Both the position numbers and the translations under genes were made by a program. Positions 47,881 to 58,548 of a stretch of 64,000 nt of DNA are shown here, piece by piece. Each line of letters begins with the position of its first letter. The first letter of the stretch is position 1. The notes under the pieces were generated by a model. It was not told the DNA's origin. It searched no databases and was given only the letters and a program-made list of their open reading frames with translations. The DNA is from Isoetes taiwanensis. Taxonomy: Eukaryota; Streptophyta; Lycopodiopsida; Isoetales; Isoetaceae. The stretch covers positions 11,403,819 through 11,467,818 of the forward strand of contig JAJEKV010000003.1 of the NCBI GenBank assembly GCA_021234155.1, in the 5' to 3' direction.

Positions 47881-48742
47881 TCTTGTTTTTTTTCTATTGC
47901 TCTTCGTCATTTTCATACAGTAGTCTTCATCGCTTCTTTCCTTCTCAATTTATTCATGCTTGTGTGTTGGTCTATTCCCTGCATGAGCTATTTTTGAATA
48001 TATCTTTTTCGGCATTTTTTCAAATTTCTGTAACTTTATTGCTCACATTAGTGTGCCATAGCTTCTCGACCATCTTCTTGTCAACTGGTTGTTGCTCTAT
48101 TAATGATGACTCAATCACATTGAATGGGTTCCAATGTTGAAAATTTGTTACCTTTCCTTCTTCCATAATTTCAATCTCAAAATCTCCAATAGAAATTTCA
48201 TCAAGCAATCCTAAGGTTGCCTACGTAGCTTTATGGTGACGACAAATCAACAAGTCATATATCTTCATCCAATTTTTTTGCTTCTTGTCTTGTAAAAAGA
48301 ACGAGTTGACGACACTTCCCACAAATTCGCATTGTTCCCTCACTGTTCAAATTTGTGAATACCTACCTCCTTTTGGATCATCTCGTCCAATGATATATAA
48401 CCCATGTTATCGACCCTTTCTTTTTTTTGCTTTTTCCTTCTTCCTTTTTTTGAATTTACTGCATTTTTTGTTTTTTGGCTCTTCTTTTTTCTTGGTACTC
48501 TGTTTCTTGCATGTACATACATCGATAGAGGGAGTTAGCTTGACTTTCTCTCTAACCGTGTCTTGAATCCTCTTCTCTATCCAATGTTGCCGGCTTTCTT
48601 CAAACGAATCTTCTTCAAAGAATCTTCTTCCACGAGCACCACAATTTAATTCTCGGCCAATGGACCACCTTATATAATCCAACAGAAAGAAACAATTCGT
48701 GGGCTGAGTAGAATGCAAAGCATATGCATCATGTTGCGCCAC
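47881..48742 (-). pseudogene. Degraded lysine-rich protein, family unknown
   Basis: The minus-strand frame from 48,742 reads CFFLLDYIRWSIGRELNCG, EEDSFEESRQHWIEKRIQDT and a long Lys/Glu tract (48,500-48,410). After one stop it continues with DDPKGGRYSQI and GSVVNSFFLQDKKQKNWMKI and, near 48,190, LLDEISIGDFEIEIMEEGK. It adjoins and partly overlaps the inverted repeat at 48,660-49,198. It may be coding sequence of the element that owns that repeat. I cannot name a domain. Confidence 0.35.
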
Positions 48743-49198
48743 ACTCTACCAGCAAATAAATTATGCACATATTGAAGATGAATATTAGAAAGATTGAGAG
48801 CAAAAGAAGCCCATCTTAAAATACACCATATTATTCAGATAATCGGGAGGTTCATCCTCCTCTTCATTTATTTTCCATGGAAATGCAAGCACTCTTCACC
48901 AAATATTTCTTTCAAGCCTAAGAGTGAGAGCGAGAATGCATGAGACGTGCCCCTTCTTAAAGCTAACACCCTTGATCTTCAAAACGTATCTCCACCATTA
49001 TTCAATAACCACTATGCTCTTTGTGATCATACCACCTCATCATGGACTTTTATACACCCTCAAGTCCAAATAATCAAAATATTCAATAAATACACTATCT
49101 TCTTAAACTTCAACAAAATCATTAAACATACATCAAATATGAGAATTTAGTGCAAAATATCAAGAAATGAACAAATAAACCACACTACACTTTATCAC
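48660..49198 (-). repeat. Inverted dispersed repeat, copy 2
   Basis: This is the reverse complement of 31,795-32,400: atcgggaggttcatcctcctc, tgcatgagacgtgccccttctt and gagaatttagtgcaaaatatcaa appear as the mirror of that copy. It ends just before a run of eleven C residues (about 49,199-49,209). Confidence 0.75.
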
Positions 49199-49209
49199 CC
49201 CCCCCCCTG

Positions 49210-49834
49210 CGCGACTAAGTGATATGCCAATCTTGAAGTATTGCTTTGAGGATCCTTCCAGCATGCAGTTAACCTTTTCTGAAACGGGTATCCTGTGTGT
49301 TAGTCATGAACTCCACTTCAAGATACTATATATTTGGACCACCTTGACTAATTGCCCTTGGTAGTAAAATTGGGTGACTTATGCTGCCGTGAGGAGGAAA
49401 CTACCAAAACATTGATCTTGATCAAGCTGACTCGCATACCAATGTTTTGAGAGGAGCAAGATAATGCATCTAGGTGTTGTTGCATACTGGCTAGTATATG
49501 GGCTAAGATAATTGTCCAATGGTATGGTGAGCAAGAAGCGCCCCTCCACTTCCATGTTGGGCAACTCAATTTTCAAGCTGGCCAATGTAAAGCAAATAAT
49601 GCAGGGGAGAGTGGACAATCTTGCCATATCGTTGATGAGGTTATTAGATAGGAGCACACGTGCAAATAGCTTTTCATAAAGCCTATAGATTGCATTGTGT
49701 AACTCATGTAGAACACTTAATTGCAAAAATCTCTTCCATAACTCCTCTCTAGGGACTATAAGCTTTTGCAAAATCCATAAAAGAATAGTAGAGATTGTGT
49801 TGTTTATTGCAATTGTTCTTTGGTAAAGGTGCAT
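49210..49834 (-). pseudogene. Non-L1 LINE reverse transcriptase remnant
   Basis: On the minus strand PREELWKRFLQLSVLHELHNA (about 49,750), IYRLYEKLFARV (about 49,680), LASMQQHLDALSCSSQNIGM (about 49,480) and RVSLIKINVLVVSSSRQHKS line up in order with the segments 'SRKKMGDRMARLEIPKELHK', 'VARLYEKVLVQL', 'KRLQELEKFCAYAGM' and 'NVNKGKTKVMVMGSRQK' of the LINE at 51.7-52.6 kb. The catalytic YADD region is unreadable. Heavily shifted and dead. Confidence 0.65.
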
Positions 49835-49964
49835 AGGGTGAATGTATGGTCAACAGCAGAGTGCTCGAGTCTGAGCTTGCCTAAGCCAGTGCCATAACGC
49901 TAGATGAGTCTGCCCACATGGTCAGACATTTCTCTAAGATCCCAACAAACATCTTTATTGGGTT

Positions 49965-50031
49965 CCGCGGACGTTAAAAATTTCTTCTTCTTCTTCTTCT
50001 TCTTCTTCTTCTTCTTCTTCTTCTTCTTCTT
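49965..50031 (+). mobile_element. LINE 3' terminus with TTC microsatellite tail
   Basis: ccgcggacgttaaaaa (49,965-49,980) matches the plus-strand LINE end at 43,270-43,286. It is followed by an uninterrupted (TTC)n tract to about 50,031. No readable plus-strand LINE body precedes it, so this is a strongly 5'-truncated copy. Confidence 0.6.
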
Positions 50032-50039
50032 TATAAGCA

Positions 50040-50110
50040 AAGGACTAGCTTAGTCTGGTGGCTAGTCCTTTGGATTAGTAATTGGGAGGTCGTGTCTTCA
50101 ATTCTCTCTT
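50040..50110 (+). mobile_element. Possible tRNA-like SINE head
   Basis: actagcttagtctggtggctag (about 50,043-50,064) resembles an A box with an insertion, and ggtcgtgtcttcaattct (about 50,088-50,105) resembles a degenerate B box. The resemblance is weak and the copy is unrelated in body sequence to the left-end SINEs. Confidence 0.35.
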
Positions 50111-50125
50111 GGGACATTTAGGGGA

Positions 50126-50460
50126 CCGTCCTATGGGATGCTACCATATGGTATGATATATATCCCTATGGGAATCTTGCCATGTGGTATGACTAAAACA
50201 ACGCATTGAATTTCATAGAGCAAAATATCCCTATGAGGATGTTGCCATGTGGTATGACCAGACAACGCATTGAATTTCATAGGCGAATACATGACAATGC
50301 TATGAACTTGGTCTATGGGAATGCTATCGTGTGGTATGACCGAAATAATGCATTGAGTTTCATAGATCAAAATCTCTCTATGGGAATGTTGCCGTGTAGT
50401 ATGACCGAAATAATGCATTGAATTTTTGAAACCAAAATATGGTAATTATGAATTTCATAG
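50126..50460. repeat. Tandem array, about five units of 64-76 bp
   Basis: Each unit carries ctatgggaatgttgccatgtgg, tatgaccaaaacaacg and cattgaatttcatag-type words in that order, starting near 50,168, 50,232, 50,315 and 50,380, with a partial first unit. Frames on both strands through this array are repeat artefacts. Confidence 0.8.
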
Positions 50461-50685
50461 TCTAAAACATGTCAACATTATGCATTCATAATGAAGACGT
50501 ATACTTCTACAAATACATGATCGACAAATAATTTTGCCAACACCAAATCTATGAGATAATTGTAGATACAAAAGCAGATAATGGATCGCATAGATACCAG
50601 AATGAGGCTTCCGCGAAATACCATCTGTAGTAATGCTGCCTAAAATCATCATAACACCAAAGATTACTATGTCATCATGAATTTG

Positions 50686-52638
50686 TAATTGTAATTGTAA
50701 TTGTATTGAATCACGCCTGTTAGACCATCAGGTCCATAGACGAGAAAAGTTACATGCATGTTTTTTGGTCAACTGAAAAAAAAAAGGGAAAAACTAACAA
50801 AACTAGACCTTACACATCAAGGTCTTTTGCCATGTCGTAAAGGTCCAGTAGCTCTTTCCTTGACCTGTCATAATCTTGAAGATACATACCAAGTTTTATA
50901 ACTGGTAAATTCAAAAGCTCGTGAAATGAATCGCAGCTGATATCATGATGTGCCCTTAGGTAGTCAAAAGCTGAGCAATGGAGAAGAGCATGTCGTTCAT
51001 CTTCTACTTGAGCATCTAGGCAGCAAGGACAAAAACGCAATTCACATGGCATATCCTGCTCTCGTCCCACCTCAATTTCTAGTCTATGTGAACTTAGGCG
51101 CATGCAAGAGAGAAGCTTCCGCTTTCCTCTACTAAGCTTACCATTTAAATAATCCTGCTCGCCATAGATTACCATTGCATTTACTTCTTCCCTGTAAAAG
51201 TTTCTTTTTGTCCCAAGATCTCCAACTGGCCACAATTTCAACAGAGATTTACCGGTCACTAAATCTCGAATCCCTATACTAGATGAAGGTAGATCATCCA
51301 GTCCAATGCCCCAATAGCCTGCCCACTCTTTTAAATACTTATACCATCCCATATGGGATTGGATTTTAGATTCTTGCAAGGCTTGTCTCGGCAATCTGTG
51401 GTCTTCTAATTTTTGTATTCTACCAAAATACTCCAGTGTTTGACAAAGGGCTTCCACTTCAAGCAGATACATACCTGTTTTTGCAAGCAACATCTCATAT
51501 GGGGTCTGAGTTTTAACTCCCAATTCTTCAAGCAAGAAACGCTTTTGAACCTTTTCTACTTCCTTCCACTTTGATCATGCAAGACCAGGACCCCAGACCA
51601 TGCAACCATACAGTACCACTGTTTGAACCAATGTCCGAAACATTAATTTACGGAGGTGCCAACTCCAGATATGGTTATGTCTGCAATAGCTGAGCATATG
51701 ATATAATGCCCTTACCCCCCTGATATTCTCTTGCGAACTTCGCTATTCCATTTATAGTTATTTGTCAACTCTATGCCCAAATACTTGTATGATTTTACCT
51801 GTTCCAAAATCTCTCCATCAAATTCCATATCCGCTTTTTGGCGAGATCCCATCACCATCACCTTCGTTTTCCCTTTATTCACATTCATACCAGCATAGGC
51901 ACAAAATTTCTCAAGTTCTTGAAGACGTTTTTGCAAACCCTTTGGTGTTTGAGAAACAAGTACCACGTCATCAGCATAAAGCAAAAGCTTTAAAATATAT
52001 CTACCTAGCTGGACACCAGCATCTTCCTTTGCGAGCCATGCTTCAAGCTCGTCAATAAAAAGTCCAAACAGAGTAGGTGATAATGGACACCCTTGTTTTA
52101 CACCCACATTGCTTGCGATTTTTTCTGGGCCTTCCATTGGAAATGACAATTGTACCAACACCTTCTCATAGAGTCGTGCAACCCCCTTATGCAACTCCTT
52201 TGGAATTTCCAATCTAGCCATTCTGTCTCCCATTTTTTTACGCGACACCCTGTCAAATGCTTTGGCAAAGTCTACGAAACAACAAAAGAGAGCTCTTCCG
52301 ATGCCCTTTGCCCCTTCCGCCATCACTCTCAAAGTAAACAAATGATCTATAGTAGAGTGATTTTTTCGAAATCCTGCCTGACCCAATGCTCTAACATTTT
52401 TGTCATCAGCCCATTGGCTTATATAGTTCTCCACAATAGCACCGAACAATTTGGCCATGACATTGCTTACTAAAATTGTACGATAATTACGTACACAATC
52501 TGGATCCCCTGCCTTCAAGATGGGTATAACCCGATTAAAACACCATTTTTCAGGAAAGCCATACCTTAAAGCTTCATTAAAAAGCTCAGCAATTTTTGCA
52601 TGCACTTGTTCTCCTCCCCACTTTAGCAATTCTATCGC
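50686..52638 (-). pseudogene. Non-L1 LINE ORF2, RT core to 3' tail (nearly intact)
   Basis: The minus strand from 52,638 reads IELLKWGGEQVHAKIAEL, RALGQAGFRKNHSTIDHLF (about 52,390), CCFVDFAKAFDRVS (about 52,280), GVKQGCPLSPTLFGLFIDEL (about 52,110), LLLYADDVVLVSQ (about 51,985, intact catalytic Asp pair) and VKSYKYLGIEL. A one-base shift lies in a G6 run near 51,712, and a TGA near 51,580. The frame then continues to FCPCCLDAQVEDERHALLHC (about 51,035-50,975), the terminal Cys/His cluster, and stops at 50,810. The 3' UTR ends in (ACAATT)n at about 50,680-50,706. With only one indel and one stop this is the youngest LINE here. Its 5' part lies at 56,519-57,990. Confidence 0.92.
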
Positions 52639-53669
52639 CCCGTGGGGTGCACCTCTATATATGGACAGATGGCATCTGCGTTTGAGGGGTCATAGAAAAA
52701 CCCCTGTATACGGCTTTTTGGAGTAGAAAAACCCATACCATACGGTTTTTCGAACTAACATACAATATAGCCCCTATCCGTAGATTTACGATTGATTGTG
52801 CCAAATTATATAATCCCTTTCCGACTTTGTACCATATGCTTGCATGGACCATATGCTTGCACGGACCACCATGGACCTTGGTCACGTTGAATTGGTCACG
52901 TTCCAGGGTAAACATGGCAGATTGATCACGGGGTCTATGCAACAGAGGAGGTGAATAATCGAAATATTTTTTCCATTACACCATTGGACTTGAGAACTAG
53001 CTTAGAATGCTATTAGAATGAAATGCTATTAGAATGCCAAATGATTGCTAACCCATGAAGATAAAGTACCTCAAGGTCAAAGTTAGCGCCATAAGTCGTC
53101 AAGCTCAATTCCAAAGAGAGGCCTAATATTAAATGACATGCCCCATTAAAAGTAATGGCAGTTGTCTCTTGCAAAGTTGGTGCAATGTAAAATGGCTCAT
53201 GTTGTCAAGTTGAGATCACATGAAGTCAACTTTATGAGACAACATTCTCTACATTTTTCCAGTACCACTCCCTTGTGCTAATATCTATTTGTTTTGCTAT
53301 ATGCCACAATGGTCTTTCAAAAGGTTTGTAGATTCCCTTCACTTGTTTCTAAAAGTAGTATGATTAACCTATAATTTGTTAACATCTTGAGTTCATATTG
53401 TTATGGTTATTTTTGCTAGTTGAGACAGCTTATTTCACCAACACAAACTTCTAACATTTGTAGAGCATAGGCATCATATGCAACCATATAACGGCATGCG
53501 AAGCAATGACCGGTTTACAAAATTACATAGCACAGACATTTTTTTTTTAAAGATATGCAACGTGTCACATTGGAAAGCACATTCAGAAGTACATCAATTG
53601 GCATCCATGTGGCACTAACTTCCAAAATTTACAAACTGCACAGAACTAGTAATATAGACATGGCATTGA

Positions 53670-55110
53670 AAACTATTACTGAGCAAAAAATGTAACTCTC
53701 CTACACAGACTCATGCTATTTCTAATTGAATGCTTTGCATTGAAAATCTTGCAAGGCATTCGACAAAAACAATAAATCAACACCTTTTGTATAATAGAAT
53801 TTGAGACTTGGAACGGCTTTTCATTTTCCATGTAATCATGCTCCAGCAAGTTCAAATTAAGACTCTTGTTCATTGATGATCCAGATATTTAGAATGTTTT
53901 GAAGATGTGGGTGTGGCTCATAAACGAGAACGTCCTTAGAATTTGCCTAATATTTGATCAAAATTAGCACAATGACTGCTTTCTTGCTGTGTTACCAATC
54001 TGAAGTCCTCACTGCGAGCTACAGCAAACACATATAGGTGGATAAATAGAAATTCCTCACCAAATAGAAAATTTAAAAGTTGAATTATGCTTACCAAGTT
54101 CGAATCTGCATATATGTTGAATAAACATGTACACTTGAGCATTATCTTCTCTGAACCAAGTTGGAATCTGCATATATGCCGATTAAAGAAATTTACAAAC
54201 AGTCCTTGAATTTCATTTTGTAGCTGCAGTGTTCAGACTCCATCACCTCTATGTTTCGTTCAAAGATAGCTAAATAATGGTTTAGATAAACAGGAGTTTG
54301 CATGACATTCTTCCTTCTATTTTGTTCAACCTCGGAAACAATCTTTAGTATTTCTCTACCCTTTGTGCTGCAGTTTCTCTTTCTCAACTAAAGTAGCATC
54401 CAGAACTACTTGCAAACCACATGCACTACATACAGAAGAATGATGCTAAGTTGCAGTATAAAAGCCTGAGATTACAATGCTAAGTGTTTTGCCCACTGTA
54501 CAATGACTTAGAGGTATTACCTGGATAACCATAGCTACAATGATCTAGAGATCTATGTCCAACTCTAATAAGCCATGCAATTTTAAGGATACTGGTTGTA
54601 GAGCACTTTCCTGCTAACATATTGTCTTAGTTTGAACACACATTACATGAAGCACATGCTAGCAAACAGCCCTGTACTCACATATATTATAGGGACTAGC
54701 GCAGCGGGCTTTCTCTTACACAGCCACATTAAAAATCCCAATGCGGCAAATGAGATTGTTAATGCGTGAAAAGCACAAGATATATTGAAATAAATGACCT
54801 GATGTAACACTTCTCTTTGCATTCTTTCTTCAGGTTTTTCTTGGGACATCTGTAAATGATTTGCATGCTCAAACTCTTTCTGCAACAACTTTTATTACAG
54901 ATCAACCAAAATCAATAAACAACGTATTCAAAATGATAACCAACTTACATGGCGTGACAACAATTAACAATTAAAGATTTGCGAGCTATTTGTAGTATCA
55001 AATATTTGACTGCCCATTTGCCATCCAATAACAGAAATGATTGCATGCTGAATGGCTTTAAGATCCTTTCTTGAAAACGGCTTGCAGAGATCCTTTTGTT
55101 AACTCATTGA
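53670..55110 (-). pseudogene. Further exon-like segments inside the transposon
   Basis: Minus-strand candidates, each next to AG/GT signals: KPFSRKDLKAIQHAIISV then IGWQMGSQIFDTTNSS (about 55,085-54,980); KEFEHANHLQMSQEKPEERM (54,885-54,825) leading to FNISCAFHALTISFAALGFL and LVPIIYVSTGLFASMCFM (to 54,643), with two probable membrane spans; KGREILKIVSEVEQNRRKNV and NHYLAIFERNIEVMESEHCS (about 54,365-54,210); NLLEHDYMENEKPFQVSNSI (about 53,850-53,775). Order and strand agree with the exons at 56 kb. No family recognised. Phases were not fully reconciled. Confidence 0.4.
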
Positions 55111-55977
55111 TAGTTAAAGACGTTGTATAAATTGAAAAGAAGAGAAAGCTCTATTAACGTCTATAAAAGTCCTGTAAGGGCCTATGTTATTCTTCACACC
55201 ATCCAAAGCCCAGCATGCAACATTTTATGGGATGCTAGTTAAATAAAAAGGGCAAATGGATCAAGAACAATAACGCCCCTCTCGCCTCCGATAACATAAC
55301 ACACATTAACATTTGGTACATTGAAAATGACAACACTGACCTAGGAACCAAGTTCAATATAAATATTGATGACGAAATTGCTCCCAAAGAGGTCCCTCAA
55401 ACACAGGAACGCAACATACCTGTTCACAACAGAGAAGAAAAAGGGTGATCAATACTGTAGGAAAAGTACCGAAGTCCAACACACATGTCCAAGTTAGGCA
55501 ACATGTTAACCTACATGTCTTTCGAAATATGGACATAAAAGGCTTGAAATGGGAAGCAGGGGAATGCTCTTGGAGTTATGGGGACACTGTAGATAAAACA
55601 GGCTTTCTAAGCTACACTCCTAGGGCAGGTCGCATCATGCAAACAATAAGAGACAATAAGACCTCTAGACTTTTTGAAATTGAAATTTATGGCATTACAA
55701 ACAGGAATAAGATGAAAGAATACCTTGGGAAGATTTGGAAGAGCAGTTGGCATGCAAAAATAAAAAGACACTGCTGGTTGCTTGGGAATCACAGCACAAT
55801 AAGCAACCTAGATGAAAACTCTGCAAAAATTACTAACAGGAACCCATGCAGTATTATACTTGCAGAGCAAAACGCTGCAAAACCAGCCAGCAACTTACAG
55901 ATTTACTACTGCCATTTCTAACCGAGTCTAAAGTTATGAAATGCAGCTAAGTCACACCTGATTTGGAAGCTCCCAGT

Positions 55978-56353
55978 TTAATTATTGGGATCTTGAACTG
56001 TTGAAATTGCTGCTGGAGCTCTAGAAAAAACGCCTTTGCATATGTCTCCTTGAATGTAACTCAAAATCATACCAGGCACCACAGAACCAGCATAAAACTT
56101 CATTCCAGTATGATGCATTGGCGCCCACCTGACCATTAAAATCCAAAATGAACAAAGCTTAGATTCAAAATGGATGAAAATACCACAGGCTAGGATCCAA
56201 ACTTTACCTTCTGTGCTGAAATGCGGCTACTTCGTACCCATTCCAGTATGGCACATAAGCACCAGGCTCATAAGGTTTTGCAAAACGGCATACAAGTCGT
56301 TTAGGCAAAAAACCCTGTTCTATCTGCCAGATTGAACAGCCCAAATCGACCAC
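55978..56353 (-). pseudogene. Two captured exons with a 79-bp intron
   Basis: Exon 1 (about 56,353-56,208) reads VVDLGCSIWQIEQGF, RFAKPYEPGAYVPYWNGYEV and AAFQHR, then AAG|GTAAAG. The intron is 56,207-56,129 (GT..CAG). Exon 2 (56,128-55,978) reads APMHHTGMKFYAGSVVPGMI and LSYIQGDICKGVF, with a stop at 55,978. The junction keeps frame. The split and codon-like quality point to a genuine plant gene piece inside the transposon. I do not recognise the protein. An overlapping alternative frame in exon 2 (ETYAKAFFLELQQQFQQFK, ending at AAATCAG|GTGTGA) also looks coding, so the true splice form is uncertain. Confidence 0.5.
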
Positions 56354-56518
56354 CTACGGATCTCTCCTTCCCGCCTTTGCTCCCTTCACGTTCAAAGCCG
56401 GAAGTATGGGCTCTCGACCGCATGAGAACTCGACCATAGACGGTCGACTCACCCCAAAAAAAAACCCTAAACCTTCACGCAGTTGGTCAATACGTGACCA
56501 TTAGGTGAACCCCCCTTG

Positions 56519-57990
56519 TCTATCGCAAAGCCTTCACCATCTCTTGCCTTCCCATTAGCAAGCTTTCGTAGAGCATATTGTACGTCTATGGCATTAAATA
56601 TATCAGCAACATCTTCCTCTATTATTTCCATGGGCTCGCTCCCAGCAACTGTGTACAACTCTCTAACAAAATCCAAAAGTTCATCCCTGCTAAAAGCGCC
56701 TGGTGCAATAGGGGCAGGTTTCATTCTTCTCCAAAATGTACTAGGGCAATTATTTATTTCAATAAACAATTTCTCCTGCCAACGCATTTCCCACTCGGCT
56801 GCCTTTTGCTTTGTTAGCTGCTTAAATACCCGCTTTGCTTCTGTCTTATCCAAAGACTGGTGGTATACATCATGCTTCGCCGCTGCACATTCCTCATCCC
56901 ACCACTTCTGGTTTTTCTGTTTAGATTTCTTAGTCTGTCCAAATACCTGCATGCCTACTTCTAATAGAGTTTTCATAAGAAGCTCATTCTTTTCAGATAA
57001 AGTGTCTGGCCAGTGAAGCATTGGGAAGATATTCTCCATCATATCTGCAAAATCTCTTGTTTTATCACCATTAAGTTTGAGGCGGCCAATTGGCACGGGA
57101 TCTTTGGACTCAATTTGCATTTGTACATGTATTTTAAATCTCAAAGCCGCATGATCGACTCCGCTTCAATAGCTATATGAAAGTCTTGTACTACCTTCTT
57201 TGCTAGCGGTTCTCCCAATAAGTAGTCCACTACACCGGGTACCTTGGGGCGTATGCATGTAAAAGACCCGTAAGCGAAAAACAAGGCAAACCATTATAAA
57301 TGACTAAATCCAATGACTCACGTAATTGTAATAACCGGTGGCCCATATTATTCTCCCCTTTATCTTGAGCATCTAATCCAACCTGCTCGCGATAAGATCC
57401 TCTGCGACCATCTCTCGCACCCATAAGTCTTGTATGCCTTCTACATGAATACTTGCTTGTTTCTGGCCAATGCGACCATTAAAGTCTCCTGCAATAAACA
57501 CTTGCCCTTTCTTTTTAAATTCAGAAACATCCAAAGCTAAATTCAGAAGTGGATCAGCAGCACATGGGCCTCCATGGACGTATATATGACTATCCAAAGA
57601 CGCAAAATAAACAACAGCTAAGAACATTGAGAGGCATCCTTCGATTTCCAGCCATATATATTGGTTAAATTTGCATACCTTCACAATACTTACATTTCTC
57701 GTAATTGCATTTCGGATGTAACAGGCTATGCCTCCAAATCCCCTTCCACGTCCTGGCCCTTTCTGATTCCATGCAGATTGAAGCAAAGTAAAACCTCGTA
57801 ATTCTCCTAAAATGTCACCATAGAAATGGTTTCTTAATAGATATTGCAATAAATGATCAAGCATGATCCATCATATCTAATATCAATGATACCTCAAATA
57901 TGGCGATCAAAAGTCTAATACACTTGTCACAAGGACAAAAGGTTCTAAAAGAAGACATTTCATATTGCTACGTCCTAAGCAATGAGCGTC
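56519..57990 (-). pseudogene. Non-L1 LINE ORF2, endonuclease and EN-RT linker
   Basis: The 5' continuation of the LINE at 50.7-52.6 kb. RNHFYGDILGELRGFTLLQS (57,840-57,770), GFGGIACYIRNA, FLAVVYFASLDSHIYVHGG (about 57,620) and VFIAGDFNGRIGQKQASIH (about 57,500, intact GDFN) are the APE endonuclease motifs, and VDHAALRFKIHVQM near 57,150 supplies the terminal DH motif. The linker frame 57,144-56,519 is intact: QKWWDEECAAAKHDVYHQSL, RELYTVAGSEPMEI, ALRKLANGKARDGEGFAI. Breaks occur between 57,373 and 57,150. The N-terminal strand of the endonuclease is not readable, so the copy is 5' damaged or truncated near 57.9-58.0 kb. Confidence 0.85.
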
Positions 57991-58548
57991 CACTTGTCGC
58001 CGTGCGCAGAATTTCTCAGGAGAGAGCGTGGCGTCTTCCTAAGGGAAAGTGCTAGAAATCAAATATTGTTGATAATCATGAAATCAATGTGGTGTGGCCG
58101 TGACCAAGAAGAGTTGAGCATCAAAGCACCAATTCATTAATTTGAGAAAAAGTACATTCTCATTTTGCTCGAAATAGCTTGCAGGCTGCTTTTAGAAGAA
58201 TAGTTAGTAAACAGTCGGCCTTCCTTTGAAGCATTTTTAACAAGATTATAAGCTAAGCTTGCGGTCGAATCAAGCAAGGAGAACCGCAGATCGAATCTTG
58301 CCTATTTAGATAAGACTTTGGCCTCATTTCTATTGACTAGGGTGAATGACGAAGTATGGGTGTTCCTTTACCCGCTTTTTGTTCTCGAACCTGAGCTCTT
58401 CGTAAGTTCCAATATAAATGTGCCCTCCTCCCTCAATTTGTGTTAAATTGTGGAGGCAGTTGGGCAATTGGCTAGGAAGGAGAAGTATCAAGAGGTGGTA
58501 TGCTTTTGCTGTCGTCATTGTAGAGACCCTTGTGAACAAATCAAGGAA
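57991..58548. other. No gene seen
   Basis: Flank of the LINE. Only short frames and no repeat unit. Confidence 0.45.

Larger units (their letters stand above)
52639..56518. mobile_element. 3,880-bp TIR DNA transposon with 8-bp target duplication
   Basis: tctatcgc stands at 52,631-52,638 and again at 56,519-56,526, immediately outside the element. The left end CCCGTGGGGTGCACCT and the inverted right end CAAGGGGGGTTCACCT match at 12 of 16 positions. Keeping one tctatcgc and removing the rest joins ...GEGFAI to ELLKWGGE of the LINE in frame, so the boundaries are exact. An 8-bp duplication is typical of the hAT superfamily, and CAAGG fits its terminal pattern, but no hAT transposase is recognisable. 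The interior reads as spliced-gene exons on the minus strand. Best explained as a non-autonomous, gene-fragment-carrying transposon. Confidence 0.85.

Noticed and set aside
55445-55921. 158-codon plus-strand frame inside the transposon.
   Set aside because: All other coding-like segments of the transposon are on the minus strand and no domain is visible, so it is most likely an antisense shadow.
56455-56475. AAACCCTAAACC as an interstitial telomere repeat.
   Set aside because: Only about one and a half repeat units. Such telo-boxes are common in plant gene leaders.
50668-58090. Target duplication of the whole minus-strand LINE (tcatcatgaat at 50,672 and ataatcatgaaat at 58,074).
   Set aside because: The match is short and imperfect, and the LINE 5' end is not fixed, so it was not used.
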